From assembly GCA_946122785.1 (NCBI GenBank), contig CAMGYJ010000006.1:32972168-33036167 (forward strand): a stretch of 64,000 bases of DNA, read 5' to 3'. Numbering within the stretch: position 1 is the first letter of the stretch; every line of letters begins with the position of its first letter. A model generated the notes under the pieces. It was not told where the DNA came from and ran no database searches. It saw only the letters and a list, made by a program, of their open reading frames with translations. The stretch is from Linum tenue (taxonomy: Eukaryota > Streptophyta > Magnoliopsida > Malpighiales > Linaceae). Below, piece after piece: positions 24,051 through 36,363 of the stretch. The position numbers and the translations under genes are program-made.

Positions 24051-25616
24051 GTATTTTTGCGTCCCCCTCCTTTTTCTTTTTTGAGGTCATTCTTAGTTTA
24101 GGTTTCAGAACTGATAAAGTAGATTTCAACACGCACGGTCTGTTTAGTGACTCACTCCTACTGTCACTCTAGAAATTGGCCAAGTGTAACCACTTCCTAA
24201 AGCGTAGTATAGCGGGTTTGGGTTTTAATGTCAACCCGGGTCCTAAATTTGATGACTACTTGGTGAATTCTTGTTATCTAGCAGTGAAACTTTAGTGCAA
24301 GCCCAAATTAACAAACAAACAAAGAAGTCAAACGGTTGTTTTCAAGTCGAGAGAGGTCACCCGGATATGGTTCCCCCTAGACTGCAGTTAAGCCGGATTG
24401 CAATTTACCAAGTTCAGTTTTCATGAAAGTTATACTGCGGAAGGTTCTTAAACGGTCTGAAGTCTCGACTAAAGGTCTCCAGACCCTCTCAATCCGAGTC
24501 TCCAGCGGGCGACTAACCTCCACTGGAGTAAACAGATTGAGGCCCTAACGAACCAAACCTCCACTACCGAATTGAATTCGGTACAGAATAGCAAATTGGT
24601 TCCTCGACTAAAGTCGCCAAATCACTACCTTCAATTAAGGATGCTCTATCAACCTAGGCAGATATTCTCATTCTAGGTCAAAGCAGAAACAACAGGAATT
24701 TGATCAAGATTCAAGTCATTCAATCATTCAAGCCTCAATCGAATATAATCAACTCATAAAATCTGTACTTGGGTTCATACAATCAGACCTAACATACAAA
24801 TCTAGGGTTCTCCATACCTAGATGAATGGGGAAACTACTCCATGGAGAGAGAAGCAAAAGTAGATTCAAATGCGGAAATCATACCGTGAAGAATGAGTTT
24901 CTGCTCATGGTTGTCAATCGGCACTTCTCCAAGCTCAAGTCGGGCTCCAATGGTGATGAAGATCAAGCTATGGCACTTGGGAACTCTAGTTCGTCGCTTT
25001 CTCTCTCTAGGAATCGCTCTGTCTCTCTAAAACTCGGAACCCTTGATTTTTAGCCTTCTTTTCCTTTAAAACTGCTGCCTGTCGCGATACCCGGTCGAAA
25101 TACCCGGTCGGGTATTTCGGGTCTCGACCGGGTATAATGGAAACGCGCCGTTTTGCCTCAGGAAAAATCCCCGGTCTCTTCCAATAATCCCCGACCGGGT
25201 ATTTTCACCTCCTGCCCGGGCCCCCTTCTGTTTCTCACGGACGCCCAAAGCCAAAAATACCCGGTCATGGCCAGATAATACCCAGTCGGGTATTTCTGCT
25301 CATGACCGGGTTTTTTTGCTCTCCAGCACACTTCAAGCCTCACTTGCTCCTTTCGACCCGAATCTCGTTCCTTCGCCTCGATTCCAACGCCAGGTCCTGA
25401 AATATGACATAAACGTACAACCTCGCGTGAAATTGGCTTAAAACATGAGAATCAACATCTCAAACGGCTCAAGAATAGGGGTAAAAACATGTGCAATTAT
25501 CGGTCTATCATTTAGCAAGGCCTATTTAGAAAACACTTAGGCGGTCTTTATTATGACCTTTTAGGGGTAGAACCTGATCCTGCTCTTGTCGCGGTCACGT
25601 CTGCTGGATGGCGGCT
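24051..25616. other. Antisense-ORF intron region with an unclassified insertion
   Basis: 24051-24170 looks like intron sequence of the antisense ORF. 24170-25560 is non-coding and unlike the surrounding Tat sequence. It holds the palindromic ACCCGGTC cluster and looks like part of another LTR element, but I found no paired ends or target duplication. Its class is therefore unresolved. Confidence 0.4.
25084..25312. repeat. Cluster of inverted ACCCGGTC / GACCGGGT motifs
   Basis: About eight copies of TACCCGGTC or its complement in 230 bp, in both orientations, several able to fold back on one another (for example TACCCGGTCG against CGACCGGGTA at 25098-25137). One copy has a substitution (ACCCAGTC). 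Confidence 0.85.
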
Positions 25617-26582
25617 TAATACGCCCCTAGGAGGGTGTATGATCAGAATCAACGCAACACAGGCCTCAATTCAAATGAACTAAGGTCAACTCCTTGCTCC
25701 TGAAGAAACAGAGTTCCACAACCAGCCTAGGAAGCTAGCTTCGAGCACCAAAATAGACGGAATCAGAGGGTTTCTTCACACCTGGGAAGAAGCACTCAAG
25801 ATACAGGGATGTCTTCGAGTAACTGAGGGTGAAAAACACAGCTAATAGACTCAATTGTCCTAGGCTTGATCGCAACCAAATCCTAAGCTCAACAATCAAC
25901 TCGCAAGTTGTTCAAGTTTTGGGTTTTCTTTATTCAATGTAATCTGTCTCATACAAACGAGCTTGAGGCCTTTTATAGGCTTACATAGTTACAAACAAAC
26001 TAGAATAAGGATTGAAACTAACCTAACTAAGCAAGGAAACTTAATTACAAACATAATCCGAATTGAATTGGGAATCCTTGTTTGACACGGATTACTGGCA
26101 GTGCGAGATGGCTTCTTTGAAGCCCTCGAAAATAGTCTTCCTAGATGATTCGATCTCACCCAATCCCTTTTCGTTGTAGAAGAGAACTTCCTCTGTATCC
26201 TCCAACTTGAATCAGCTCGAACTCATTTCCCAAACTCAAGTTATGGGTCTTCAAAGGTAGCACCTTGATCACAGTTTCTGCCTTAGCCAAATCTGGACAG
26301 ATTCCAGGTTTCTTCATAGCGTTTTGTTGGACTTGAAAAACATACTTCCTGGCATCTCCTCGAGCTCCATGACATATCAATGAGCTCAGAAAGTCTTGAA
26401 GTTCACATTGATGCCTTGATCCTTCATTTCCAACAACAGGTTTGAGAGATATGAGCCTCCAAAGTAGGTTCCTTAAGCTGGATTCCATACTTGGCCATTT
26501 TCCTCCATTCTTCTTCCAAACTTCACTTCCTTCTTTCTTAAGCAATTCCAGCTTCATGATTGATCCAATTGGGATCATATCA
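25617..26582 (-). repeat. 3' LTR of the gag-protease element
   Basis: Minus strand TGATATGATCCC to GGGGCGTATTAA. It encodes the last 140 or so codons of the long ORF, followed by about 540 non-coding bases. Confidence 0.85.
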
Positions 26583-28941
26583 GGCCCCCCCTGTTGAAAA
26601 AGCTTTGTCCTCAAAGCTTGAACTGCCCTTCGATCATAATCTGCACAGAACTGGCTCCAAATGTGATCGAATGGAAGCTGCTCGAAACGCCTGTGCTGGA
26701 AAATTAGGGCGTTGTTCTTCAGCCCCGAAATTGGGAATTTCTTCTCCAGGCATCTCCAGGCCAATTCATGGTCACCACGAGACTCGCCTGCCCTCGAATC
26801 GAACTTCTGGCTAGGTTCCGGGCTTCGAATCATCATGCATAGCGTCGACGACCTCGTTCTTTCTTTCCCGCCACCGCTACGTTTTAAACTTCCCAAGCCC
26901 AGAAATTCCAATTGAAATTTGGGGCTTTTTGATTCGAGCTTCGTCGGCCGGGTTGATCGACTTCTACAGATTCCTTGGACCTTCGTCGACGATTTGGTAT
27001 CATTGTTATGGTTCGAATCGTCCCCAATTGCTCCGACCCATAGACTCGATTTTTGCTCGTGTTCAGCCGTTTCCAGGGGCATCTGAGCGCGAATTGGCTG
27101 CAATGATTCAGGTGGATTCGACGCGATCTGAGCAACGTGAGAGCTTCGCCTGGTCTTAGGGAACATGCTGGCACCGCTGGGTTGGCTCGACGTGATCTCT
27201 AAGTCTCCCCCCAATAGACCCTCTCTCCTCTTCTGTCCCGTCGTCGGCGAAGAACAGGGGTGTGCAGAACATGGCGGTGGAGCGCGTCGTCGCCTGATTG
27301 CCCTGAGTATCAGCCTCCGAGCTATTAAACTAGCACCCTCACCACCTTCCTGCCTTTCTTTGCTCCGATTTGCGTCCAATTGCTGTTGATCGGCTCTAGC
27401 TTCGGCCGGTGATAGTGGACTCAACTTCAGCTTCTTTCCACCAAACTGGAACGTGTAACAATTTTGCCGGCCATGGTGTGTTACGCCTCGATCGTACTGC
27501 CAAGGTCGTCCCAAGAGAATGTGTGCGACGTGCATTGGAGCCACGTCACAGAGAATTCGATCCTTGTACTGATCGATCTCAAATTCAACCCATGCCTGCT
27601 TCGTGACTTTCACCGCTCCATGGTCGTTGAGCCAATGCAGGCTATAGGGCTCGTGGTGTTTTATCGTGCTCAGGCCGAGCTTTCTAACCATCTCCAGACT
27701 GACGACGTTCGTGCAGCTACCGCCATCAATAACCATAGAGGCTGTTTTCCCTTGTACCTTGCAACGAGTGTGAAACAGATTCTCACGCTGCTGAGTTTCA
27801 GGAATGGCTTCAATGGTGAGAGCTCGTCGATTGACAAGTAGGCTGCCTCCAGGTGTTGCCATCTCGATTGACTCGTCCACCTCTTCTTCAATTTCTTCAC
27901 GATCCATTGCCTTGTCCTCCTCCTCATCGTCAATTTCTCCTTCCCTCAAGATCATAGATTTCGGATTTGGACATTGGAAGGACTTATGGCCTTTTCCTCC
28001 ACACTTGAAACATTGAATTCCTCCCGATCGCTCAGTAGTGCTGGAATTAGTGATCTTAGGCGCTGTTTTGGCTTGTTCAAACCGAGCGTGAGACGATTGG
28101 GTCTCAGTGTTTGTTTCTGCTGCTGGTTTAGCTGCCGGAGTGAACTTCCTGCCAGTCATCAACTTTTGCTGCTTCTCGACTTTGATGGCGAGGTGAAATA
28201 CCTCTTCCAGGGTCACAAAGGACCTCAATTCCACTTCTTGCCGGATCTCACGGTTCAATCCATGAAGAAAGCGGGCGATTGTCGCCTCTCTATCCTCCCT
28301 GATGTCGGCCCTCATCAACAGTAACTCGAGTTCTCGGAAATAGTCTTCCACGCGCCGTCCTCCCTGTCGAACTTCTTGCAAAGCTTCATGGAGCTCTCGT
28401 CGATAATAAGCAGGTACGAAACGATCCCTCATCTCCCTCCGCAGCTCTTCCCAGTCTGTAATTTCCGGTTGTAAATTTTGCCGTCGTCGCAGGCGAACCT
28501 GCTCCCACCACTGCGCAGCGTAGTCGGTGAATTCGTACGTCGCCAGGCTGACCTTCTGCTGCTCAGTGTAACGACCGCACTGGAAAAACAAGGCGATTTT
28601 TCGTTCCCAGTCCAAATATGCCGTCGCGTTCACAGCGCCCTGAAATGCCGGTATCGCTAGCTTAATCCCAGGTGGGATTATAGGCTCATCGTCTCGATCC
28701 CCTCGTCGCTGACGATCACGGTTGGGCTCACCCACCACTAATCGCCGTTCCAGCTCCTCAATCCGCTCATCAACGCCGGATTACCGTTGGGATTTTCGTC
28801 GTCACGATCGTCCCCTTCTTGCTCTCTGTTTTCCGGCCGAACAATGGCGTCGATCCTCTGATTAATCTCCTGCCTGAATTGATTTAAACTCGTGTCAAAT
28901 CGGCGCATCAACTCCTCTATGTCAACGTTTTGTCCTGCCAT
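26156..28941 (-). CDS. Gag-protease polyprotein with unusual C-terminal extension
   Basis: The natural start is MAGQNVDIEELMRRFDTSLN at 28941, just after the primer site. A frameshift near 28770 separates this N-terminus from an uninterrupted 860-codon frame (28738-26156). Gag capsid (Retrotrans_gag) covers residues 25-180 of the long frame, and a zinc knuckle CFKCGGKGHKSFQC is near 245. An aspartic protease with MVIDGGSCTNVVS is near 335 and ILLGRPWQYD near 405; its active-site motif is DGG/S rather than DTG/S-like. From about residue 450 on there is no polymerase. A basic, Ser/Pro-rich segment leads to ALRTKLFQQGG, and the frame crosses the polypurine tract into the 3' LTR. Gag and protease would assemble particles and mature them; the C-terminal 400 residues match nothing I know. 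Confidence 0.8.
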
Positions 28942-29158
28942 TGTGAGTTCTTCTTCGTCGCACGTTGTCGAGGAAAGGACTTTGGTTGATTGCAGGGACG
29001 TTCTCGCCGTCTGCTTCTTCTTCTTCTTCCTTTCCGACAGCAGCAGGGAATCCTCTGGAACAGGGCCTCGAGACCGCGTCCAGTGCACAACTCCGGCGCC
29101 GTCGCCCTCTTTGGACTTCGCCGTACTTGCCCTGTGTAGAACCGGGCTCTGATACCAC

Positions 29159-30125
29159 TTAATACGCCCCTAGGAGGGTGTATGATCAGAATCAACGCAG
29201 CACAGGCCTCAATTCAAATGAACTAAGGTCAACTCCTTGCTCCTGAAGAAACAGAGTTCCACAACCAGCCTAGGAAGCTAGCTTCGAGCACCAAAATAGA
29301 CGGAATCAGAGGGTTTCTTCACACCAGGGAAGAAGCACTCAAGATACAGGGATGTCTTCGAGTAACTGAGGGTGAAAAACTCAGCTAATAGACTCAATTG
29401 TCCTAGGCTTGATCGCAACCAAATCCTAAGCTCAACAATCAACTCGCAAGTTGTTCAAGTTTTGGGTTTTCTTTATTCAATGTAATCTGTCTCATACAAA
29501 CGAGCTTGAGGCCTTTTATAGGCTTACATAGTTACAAACAAACTAGAATAAGGATTGAAACTAACCTAACTAAGCAAGGAAACTTAATTACAAACATAAT
29601 CCGAATTGAATTGGGAATCCTTGTTTGACACGGATTACTGGCAGTGCGAGATGGCTTCTTTGAAGCCCTCGAAAATAGTCTTCCTAGATGATTCGATCTC
29701 ACCCAATCTCTTGTCGTTGTAGAAGAGAACTTCCTCTGTATCCTCCAACTTGAATCAGCTCGAACTCATTTCCCAAACTCAAGTTATGGGTCTTCAAAGG
29801 TAGCACCTTGATCACAGTTTCTGCCTTAGCCAAATCTGGACAGATTCCAGGTTTCTTCATAGCGTTTTGTTGGACTTGAAAAACATACTTCCTGGCATCT
29901 CCTCGAGCTCCATGACATATCAATGAGCTCAGAAAGTCTTGAAGTTCACATTGATGCCTTGATCCTTCATTTCCAACAACTGGTTTGAGAGATATGAGCC
30001 TCCAAAGTAGGTTCCTTAAGCTGGATTCCATACTTGGCCATTTTCCTCCATTCTTCTTCCAAACTTCACTTCCTTCTTTCTTAAGCAATTCCAGCTTCAT
30101 GATTGATCCAATTGGGATCATATCA
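29159..30125 (-). repeat. 5' LTR of the gag-protease element
   Basis: Nearly identical to 25617-26582, including an open 140-codon frame (30121-29699, MIPIGSIMKLELLKKEG...) that equals the C-terminus of the long ORF apart from two or three residues. Confidence 0.85.
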
Positions 30126-31997
30126 GGAGCATCCTCAACGGTTGGCGATAACCTTGGGGATTTCAGCTACTCTGACAGTGGGTCCAGAGACCGCCCTGAG
30201 GCTAATGAGAGGGAGTTATTGCCATCGTTGACAGTATCCGACGTGCTGCCCGTGGAAGCATTCCAAGTTCTCCTCTACACCGCCTACCGCGTTAGGTTGC
30301 ATGAGGACATGTGGGAGGGGGAGGCGGTCTCGTCGAGTGCGTACGAACAGGGACCGCCTAATGAGGCTGCTTACAAGCCTCATCAGGTTCTCCGTCAGCT
30401 GAAGACGCACAGTCTCCCTACTGACTGGGACTATGCAGCTCCCTCTCCTGCTGGGCGGTCTGGCTCGTGCCCGGGTGGTTGGATTCCCATCCACGTGGAG
30501 CACATTCGGATGGGGCTAACTTTTCCTCTCGACCCCATCTTGACACGAACGCTTCTGTTTCTAAACTGCACTTTAGGACGCCTGTCACCCGGTGTTATTT
30601 TCCATTCCATCGCCTTCATGGCCGCCTGTGAGAAAATCGGCGAGACACCATCCTTTGATGCGTTCCGTCAGTTGTATAAAATGAGGGGCTCTGACAATTG
30701 CTGGTCTTGCTACCGCCGAGAGACGCGGATTGGCTTCGTGAGCGGGGCACCGAAGTTAGCTTCTCCTTGGTTCAAGGAGTACTTCTTTGCCCGTCCCAAG
30801 GGTAAATGGTATTCTGGGGAAGTTGAGCCGCCGACAGGATTTGCCTCCCTCCCTAGGGAGATGATAATGCCCTGGAGATTATTCGGCGCTTTCACGATTA
30901 GTTATTTTCCCCTTGTGTTGGATGTGTGTCTCATGCTCTTTACTTATGTATTTATTCCACAGGTACTCGCCGCTACGCTTCTTCTGCTTGATCGCCGTAG
31001 CCGGGAAATAGTGCCCCTACTTCTCCTCTTCCTGCCAATGCTGCTCGTCCAGCGGCTCCTGCTGTACAGCCAGCTTCGCCCTCCCAGAAACAGCTGGTGG
31101 CCAGCCGCACGGGAGTGTTGAAACTGTCGGAGCCTGCCCTTACAATGAGCTCCTCTAACGGCCATTGGACATAACGACCTCGAAAGACTTGGGGTCGACC
31201 GCTGGCGAGGCCCGCTTAAAGGGCGTCCTTGTCGAGAAACCGGCCACTCCTATCGACCCCTACATTGCGTCCAAGAAGCAGAAGAGGACCTCCATCGACA
31301 CCTCTGTTTCTTTCTCCTCCCAAGCGTCCTTGTACCCCATGGCTGCCAAGCGTGCCATGCACGTGATCGCCGAGGGGCTGGCGGTCCCCGATGACTACAC
31401 CCACGACGCGGGAACTCCTGTCCTGTCATCAGACACCAAGCATTTGGCGGCTGCGACTTCTCGATTCTTCTTTGCGGTATGCGCTCGTGCCCTTGTCTCT
31501 ATCTCCTTTTCGGCCTTTCATTTTGCTGACTCCTGTTTTTTCGCAGACCCAATTCGGGTTGATCTGCTTGATGTCAAAATTGAAGCCCTTAAGCTGGATG
31601 ATCAACTCAAGGAGGGTCGCGAAGGGGCGAAGGTGGAGGTGCGGGAGGAGGTCTTGAAGGAGCATGAGCTGCTTATGAAAGACAAGGACGCCCAGATAGA
31701 TTCCGGCAAAGAGTTTCCGAGGAAAGCCGAAGAGGACGCCGAGCGTCTACGGGCTGAACTCAACGACTCAATAGCCCGGGAGAGCGCCTTGCAAGCGGAG
31801 CTGGCTAAAGTCAGGACTGAAAAGTCCGAGTTGCAGGACGCTCGGGAGGCTGATATGCTGAAAGCCGCAGTGGAGGCGAGGGCGGCGTTCTGGACTTCGG
31901 ATGAGTACCGGGTCGCCGACGACGCGAAGTACAAAAAGCTGCTCCGCGATACTATGGCTGCCACTTATGTTTTTGCAAACTTAATCTGCTCAGGCAG
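30126..31997 (+). pseudogene. Antisense ORF of the Tat element, main part (Transposase_28-like, then coiled coil)
   Basis: The plus strand continues the ORF interrupted at 25616. The first block (30126-30880; IPIHVEHIRMGLTFPLDPIL, FHSIAFMAACEKI, FKEYFFARP) resembles the Pfam family called putative gypsy-type transposon (Transposase_28). This is a domain of plant Tat antisense ORFs with unknown function. An intron probably ends at the CACAG near 30961. A Ser/Pro/Ala-rich linker with stops follows. Another intron runs from about 31470 (GTATGC) to TTTCGCAG near 31545. The last block (31546-31968) is a strongly charged coiled coil (KAEEDAERLRAELNDSIARE). Stops and a frameshift near 31170 make it non-functional. 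A role in the life cycle is not known for this ORF family. Confidence 0.7.
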
Positions 31998-32580
31998 TGA
32001 ATACTCTTGGGCGTCTCTTTTGGATGCTCTTTGTGGAATGCCTATTTCATTTTCTATCTTCATGCATGGTCAAATTTTGTCTATCATTCGTAAGCGGCCA
32101 GCGTATTTGGAGCGGTCGCATATTTCGATTACAACGTTTTCCGACGGCGGTTGTATATTATCACCAACGCTTAGGATCGGTTTTTATAGTTTTACGTTTT
32201 TCTTTGAAGCGTTATGATCTGAGGCGGTTTTGCCTATGGAGGTTGTATATTATCACTAACGCTTGGGTGTGGTTTATAGTTTTACGTTCTGCTTTGAAGC
32301 GTTATGCTCTGAGGCAGTTAATTTACGATTTATCGCTCCGTGGCGGTTTCTAGATTGTTCGAACAATTTTGCTATCCAACACTTGGATGAATTGAGAAGA
32401 TGAATGCTCGGTGGCGTTTTTTTCATAGTTTTGAAATTTAGGACCACCTCGCCTGGCATTGGAGGTTTTACATGGGATCTCTCCCCAAAAGTAAACGCCT
32501 ACTATCGGTACACGTCGTGCACAAAAGACTCAGCGGTCAACGACTTCCTCCCTCCTTGGATTACTCTTCAAAGTACTTCT
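31998..32580. other. Spacer between the Tat antisense ORF and integrase
   Basis: Non-coding, with the approximately 92-bp direct duplication listed separately. The two convergent coding regions (antisense ORF and pol) end on either side of it. Confidence 0.6.
32149..32325. repeat. Tandem duplication, about 92-bp period
   Basis: GGTTGTATATTATCAC begins at 32149 and again at 32241. Both copies continue through TATAGTTTTACG, TTTGAAGCGTTATG and CTGAGGC with few differences. Confidence 0.85.
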
Positions 32581-33934
32581 TCATGTGAATGGCATTCTAG
32601 GTTTTCGCCATTGGCTTTCCCTCCATTGTGGCAAGTATGTGTGTTGCTGGTCCCAACTTTTTGCCGACTAGGTACAGTCCCTCCCATGTGGCCGCCAACT
32701 TGCCATGCCCTTCCTTCTGCTCAAAGTTCCTTTTCAGGACCATGTCACCTTCCTCCAGTGGCCTGGGCTTCACTTTGGCGTTGTACGCATTTACTGTCTT
32801 CAGCTTCTCTTCCAGAGTTCTGACAAGCGTGGCGTCCCTCCTTGTTTCGATCATGTCCAGCTGGTGGAGAAGCTTCATGTGATTGTCTTCTGGTTCATAG
32901 GCTTGGACGCGGAGTGATGGCAGGACCAATTCGGTTGGTGCGATCGCTTCCGAACCATATATCAGAGCAAATGGCGTCTCTCCGATGGCTTGCTTGTAGT
33001 TTGTGTGGTGCGCCCATAAGACATGGGGAAGCTCCACGGTCCATCCTCCCTTTGCTTCCTTCAACCTTCAGACCTTGCAAGATTAGTTTATTGGATGACT
33101 CCACTTGCCCATTGGCTTGAGGGAATGCAACGAACGCCATCTTGCAGGTGATGCGGTTGCGGGCACAGAAGTTCTCAAATGGTCTGCAATCAATCTGCGT
33201 ACCATGATCAGTTATGATAGTATGAGGAGATCCAAACCTGATCATTATGTTGTTGAATAAAAACTTCTGGATTTTGGCACTGGTGATTGTGTCCAGCGGT
33301 TCTTCTTCGATCCACTTTGTGAAGTAGTCGACCGCGACCACTAAGTACTTCTTTCCCAAAGGAGCTGTGGGGAACGGTCCCAGGAGGTCTAGACCCCATT
33401 GTGCAAATGGCCATGGCCCTGTGATGCCCTTCAGTTGCTCACTGGCAAATGTTGCTTACTAGCATGGATCTGACATTCGTGACATTTCTAAACCGCCTCC
33501 ATTGCATCCTTCTTTACTGTTGGCCAGTAGTACCCCTGAAGCAGCACTATTCTTTCAAGGCATCGCGGTCCCGAGTGTGTCGCGCATGTACCTTGATGGA
33601 TTTCCTTCACCACCCATTTTGCTTCTTCCGGATCAAGACACTTTAGGTATGCTCCTGAAAAAGACCTTTTACACAGCTTCCCCTCAACCAGGGTGTAGTG
33701 AGTCGCCTTTCTTCTTAGTGCCTTGGCCAAAATTGCATCTTCCGGGACGACGACATTTTGCAGATATTCAACCAAAGGAGACCGCCAGTCTCGACCCTCG
33801 CCCTCTATGGCCATTACTTCGTATGCTTCGACTGCTTCTTTTGTTACTGTGACTCGGCGCTCCCCTTCAAAATCCATTGCGGTTGCTAACTTGGATAGAG
33901 GGTCCTCCGCATGGTGATTGTCTTCCCTTTTCAC
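32580..33934 (-). pseudogene. Tat integrase remnant
   Basis: Integrase inserts the cDNA copy into the genome. A zinc-binding N-terminal region lies at 33620-33480 (VKEIHQGTCATHSG, YYWPTVKKDAMEAV, KCHEC). The catalytic core is at 33359-33050 (VVAVDYFTKWIEEEPL, IITDHGTQ, ANGQVESSNK; the D, D and E residues are visible). The C-terminal region is at 33064-32600 (ETPFALIYGSEAIAPTE). Breaks are a TAG at 33490, frameshifts near 33080-33060 and a TAG at 32599 where the family has Trp. The core looks otherwise well preserved, so inactivation is moderate in age. Confidence 0.88.
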
Positions 33935-33959
33935 GAATTCAACTGTGCCAAGGCTCCTT

Positions 33960-36363
33960 TCACTTTTCTGCCAACTTTGCGAGTGCTTCTTCCTTCACCT
34001 CATAGCTTTCCAGCACTTGGTTTACTACCAGCAATGAGTCGGAGTAGATGTGCAAGTGAGAGGCTCCCATGTCGACGGCAATCTTCAGCCCACTGAGGAG
34101 TGCCTCATACTCTGCTACGTTGTTAGTCTTCAATTCGAGGAATCTATGAGAGATTTCGTGCACCACCCTTGTGGGCATTTCAATAACAATTCCAGCTCCC
34201 GCTCCTCCTTTGCCAGCCGCCCTGTCGACGAAAAGTCGCCACACTTCTGCTTCCTCTTTCGTGTTTCCCAGACTGAATCCTTCGGCGATGAAGTCTGCTA
34301 GCACCTGCCCTTTGATGGAAGGACGCGGAGCGTACGCGACGTCGTACTCGCAGAGTTCGACCGCCCACTTGGTCATTATGCCAGAAATATCCCTCCCTTT
34401 AAGGATCTTCCTTAGCGGGAGATTTGAGAGGACGATTACTTGGTGCTCTTGAAAGTAAGGGCGTAGCTTCCTCGCCGTCGACACAACTGCCAAGACCGCT
34501 CTCTCGATGGGCATGTAGCACTCTCCGCCTGGAGGAGCGCCTTGCTTACGTAGTAGATGGGATGATCTGAGCCATCCCCATCTCTTTGTACCAACACTGA
34601 GCTGATCGATTGATCAGAAACCACCAAGTAAAGGTATAGGGGCTCACCTTGTCGTGGCGCACTCGACACGGGGGGTGACGTCAGCTGTTCTGTCAATTGG
34701 AAGAACGCCTTGTCACACTCCGCGCTCCACTGGGAACGGGATGCCAATTTTTTCAGCATCTGGAAAAAGGTGGAGCATTTGTCTGCTGCTCTTGGGATGA
34801 AACGGCTTAGGGAGGCCATTTTTCCATTGAAAGCTTGAATTTCTTTGACAGTTTGAGGCGGTCTCAGGCTTATTATGGCTTCAATCTGCTTGGGGTTTGC
34901 CTCTATTCCTCTGCTGGTGATCATGAATCCCAGGAATTTTCTACCTTTGCGCCAAACACGCATTTGAGCGGGATTAGCCGCAGGCACTCCTTTCTCAAGC
35001 TCTCAAATGTTTCCCTTAGGTCCTTTAAGTGATCTTCCTCCATTTTGCTTTTTACTAAGACATCATCAACGTACGCTTCTACGTTTCTTCCCAGTTGGCT
35101 CTTGAAGACCACATCTATCATTCTTTGATATGTTGCCTCTGCATTCTTCAGACCGAAAGGCATGACCGTGTAGCAGAAATTTCCCATGTGGGTTATGAAA
35201 GTGGTTTTCTCCTGATCCTCCTCAGATAGGCGGATCTGATGGTATCCCGAGAACATGTCAAGGAAGCTTAGACTTTCATGATTGGCGGTTGCATCTATGA
35301 GTTGATAAATTCTTGGCAAAGGGTATGCGTCCTTTGGGCAGGCCGCATTGAGATTTGTGAAATCTATGCACATTCGCCATTGTCCGGATGCCTTGCAGAT
35401 GAAGACGGGGTTTGACAGCCAAGTTGGATACTTGACTTTCCTTATGAACCCGGCCTTGAGCAACCTCCTTACTTCCTCCTCCAATGCCATTTGCTTTTCG
35501 AGGGAAGCGTTCCTCCTCTTCTGCTGAATGGTCTTCGACTTGATTTTTACCGATAGGTGATGTTCAGCAAGCTCCCTCGAAACACCCGGCTTGTCCTCTG
35601 AGATCCATGCGAATAAATCTTTGTACTCTTTTCGAAGTTCCAGGAGTTCTCGTGCCTTTTCCTATGTTATGTGGGAAGAGATTCTCATCTTCTTCCCTGG
35701 TTCCTCGTCATCGAGTACCACCTCCGCATCTTCTTCGACCGCCTCTGGGCGGGGATGCCCTCCCCGGGTGTCCACTAGGTCCACCTCGAAGCTTTCTATT
35801 GTCGCTTGGTAACACTCCTTTGCTTGTTCAGTGTTTCTTCTAACCCGTTCTACTCTTCCACCTACTGGGAATTTAAGCATCTGGTGGCATGTGGACGGGA
35901 CCGCGGAGAACAACGATAGAAAACCGCGTCCTAGAATTGCGTTGTACGCTAACGGGCAGTCCGCCACGTGGAAGTCCATGGATTGGGTTTTCGTTACATC
36001 TGCCTTTCCAATTGTCACCTGTAAGGTGAGCAAACCTAGTACTCTAATCTTCGATCCCGAGAACCCTACCAGGCTTGTCGCCGACGGTTTGAGGTCTTGC
36101 ATGCTCATCTTCATACTTTTGAGGGTGGAGTAAAACAGTATGTCCGCTGAGCTTCCGTTATCGACTAGCGCCCTTGTGATCTTGAACTTCCTTGTTCTTA
36201 GGGAGATGACCAGAGGATCTTCTCCACTCTCATCGGGCGCTAGCTCGGAGGGCGAAAAGCTGATGTCTACTTGTTCGCTCCTATGAACATTCAAGCATTG
36301 GATTAGGTGTTCCCCTTCACTTCTTGGCCACTTGCGACCGCCCGCTATGGTGATGACCTCCAT
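33960..36363 (-). pseudogene. Tat protease, reverse transcriptase and two RNase H domains
   Basis: The aspartic protease has LVDNGSSADILF near 36170 (N in place of the usual D-T/G form). RT runs from about 35540 to 34700, with WRMCIDFTNLNAACPKDAYP near 35370 and the intact catalytic box AYVDDVLVKSK near 35080. A first RNase H/connection region follows (34680-34300), then a second, archaeal-type RNase H (34290-33980; LFVDRAAGKGGAGAGIVI, TNNVAEYEALLSGL, IYSDSLLVVNQV). In the archaeal-type domain the first catalytic residue is kept as VD. The second domain marks the Tat lineage. Breaks are TAG at 35664 and frameshifts near 34990-34950, near 34510 and after 33980. Confidence 0.88.

Larger units (their letters stand above)
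25617..30125 (-). mobile_element. Young gag-protease Ty3/gypsy element, pol-less
   Basis: Two approximately 966-bp LTRs (25617-26582 and 29159-30125) differ at about six positions by eye, so the insertion is recent. The minus-strand order is 5' LTR, primer site TGGTATCAGAGCCCGG (29158 leftward), gag-protease ORF, polypurine tract ACAGGGGGGGCC (about 26592-26583), 3' LTR. Reverse transcriptase, RNase H and integrase are absent, so it must depend on another element. It sits inside the Tat antisense ORF. The flanks GCGGC and GGAGC agree poorly, so I see no clear target duplication. Confidence 0.85.

Noticed and set aside
29699..30121. Independent 140-codon gene at 29699-30121
   Set aside because: It is the 5' LTR copy of the C-terminus of the long gag-protease frame, not a separate gene.
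25612..30130. Target-site duplication of the gag-protease element
   Set aside because: GCGGC and GGAGC match at only three of five bases, so I do not claim one; the LTR pair, primer site and polypurine tract carry the call.
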